Assembly (NCBI GenBank): GCA_903868295.1
Contig: CAIPUQ010000145.1
Span: forward strand, 1-13,513
Length of the DNA stretch: 13,513 nt
From: an uncultured Roseiflexaceae bacterium
GTDB lineage: Bacteria > Chloroflexota > Chloroflexia > Chloroflexales > Roseiflexaceae
Direction: 5' to 3'
Every line of letters begins with the position of its first letter. The stretch's first letter is position 1. Below are positions 12,664 through 13,513 of this stretch, piece by piece. Both the position numbers and the translations under genes were made by a program. The notes beneath the pieces were generated by a model. It saw only the letters and a program-made list of their open reading frames with translations. It ran no database searches and was not told the DNA's origin.

Positions 12664-13513
12664 ATGCCGATATTGATTACCAACGGACGTATTTTTGACC
12701 CCGATACCCGCCAAAGCGAACTGGGCAGTCTGCTGATCGACAACGGCGTCGTCATTGCTCGGTATCAAGGAATCTTGCCCGCCGACGCCGGGGTGCGCAC
12801 TGCCACGGGTACCACGGTCATCGACGCCACCGGGCGCATCATCAGCCCTGGCCTGATTGACCTGCACGTCCATTTGCGTGAACCAGGCGAAGAACACAAA
12901 GAAACCATCGCCACTGGCACGCGCGCCGCAGCCGCCGGTGGGTTCACCGTGGTTGCCTGTATGCCCAACACCCGCCCCGCCGCCGACAGCGTCGCCGTCA
13001 TCGAACACATCAAACGCGCGGCCGAGAAGGCCAATTACGCCGAAGTACTGCCCATTGCCGCCGCCACCATTGGCCGGGCCGGCAAAGAGCTCAGCCCCAT
13101 GCGCGAGCTGGTGGCCGCCGGTGCGATTGGCTTTTCGGACGACGGCGTGCCCGTTGTCGATCCTGCGGTGATGCGCAATGTCTTTGAATACGTCAAAATG
13201 CTGGGTGTGCCCTACTTTGGCCACTGCGAAGACATGACCCTCAGCAAGGGCTGGGGCATGCACGAAGGCGCTGTCAGTAACCGCCTGGGCTTGCCCGGCT
13301 ATCCGTCTGCCGCCGAAGAAGTCGGTATCGCCCGCGACATCGCTTTGTGCGAGCTGACGGGCAGTCGTCTGCACGTCTGCCACGTCTCGACTGCAGGCGG
13401 GGTCGCCCTGATCAGGGCAGCCAAAGCCCGCGGGGTGCGCGTCACGGCAGAGGCCGCCCCGCATCACCTGCTCCTGAGCGATCGCTGGGTGCTGGGCTGG
13501 CTGGACGAGGCCG
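12664..13513 (+). CDS. pyrC: Dihydroorotase, class I, N-terminal part (runs off window)
   Basis: 283 codons are visible, then the window ends inside the gene; full-length class I enzymes have about 420-430 residues. It cyclises carbamoyl aspartate to dihydroorotate, the step after PyrB. Seen: the metal site PGLIDLHVHLREPG with His68 and His70, MPNTRP (100-105), FSDDG (157-161) holding the aspartate typical of class I, GHCED with His187, CHVST with His240, and EAAPHHL (263-269). The start has AGAGGAG (12651-12657) seven bases upstream. It follows pyrB by 27 bases in the same operon. Because these histidines are all kept, it looks catalytic rather than the inactive PyrC-like partner found with some PyrB enzymes. 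Confidence 0.96.
   Translation, partial: MPILITNGRIFDPDTRQSELGSLLIDNGVVIARYQGILPADAGVRTATGTTVIDATGRIISPGLIDLHVHLREPGEEHKETIATGTRAAAAGGFTVVACMPNTRPAADSVAVIEHIKRAAEKANYAEVLPIAAATIGRAGKELSPMRELVAAGAIGFSDDGVPVVDPAVMRNVFEYVKMLGVPYFGHCEDMTLSKGWGMHEGAVSNRLGLPGYPSAAEEVGIARDIALCELTGSRLHVCHVSTAGGVALIRAAKARGVRVTAEAAPHHLLLSDRWVLGWLDEA

Overview
The window looks like ordinary chromosome of a moderately GC-rich bacterium, most likely a member of the phylum Chloroflexota (class Chloroflexia). The best pointer is the malate dehydrogenase, which reads like the short LDH-type enzyme known from Chloroflexus. The many short palindromic and direct repeats between genes also fit that group. The assignment is by recognition only and was not searched.

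Left end (1-4400): the 3' part of a GH95 alpha-L-fucosidase gene runs rightward. Facing it on the minus strand is a large secreted protein with leucine-rich (BspA-type) repeats, an InlB/Flg_new-type domain and a seven-unit RCC1 propeller. A short ORF with two CxxC pairs may sit just upstream of it. This lower-GC block is bracketed by two 130-bp direct repeats, each ending in a strong terminator hairpin. This is the most island-like part of the window.

Middle (4400-9900): a minus-strand operon encodes two paralogous zinc-ribbon membrane proteins followed by the 16S rRNA dimethyltransferase RsmA/KsgA. A divergent NAD(P)-binding Rossmann-fold gene has its own promoter and meets, stop codon to stop codon, a minus-strand gene for a tyrosine-phosphatase-like protein. 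Upstream of that are an aldose-1-epimerase-family gene and malate dehydrogenase (mdh). A terminator separates mdh from the epimerase.

Right end (9900-13513): a small 2TM-domain membrane protein gene lies between two stretches of dispersed repeats and hairpins. Then comes the start of a pyrimidine biosynthesis operon, pyrR-pyrB-pyrC (pyrC cut by the window end). The operon has a good promoter, a short leader with a recognisable PyrR-binding loop, and a Rho-independent terminator ahead of pyrR. This is the layout expected for PyrR-controlled attenuation by UMP.

Together the genes are mostly housekeeping (ribosome maturation, TCA cycle, pyrimidine synthesis) with some sugar enzymes. The accessory element is the surface-protein block at 1502-4374. 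I see no phage genes, transposase, CRISPR array, tRNA or rRNA.
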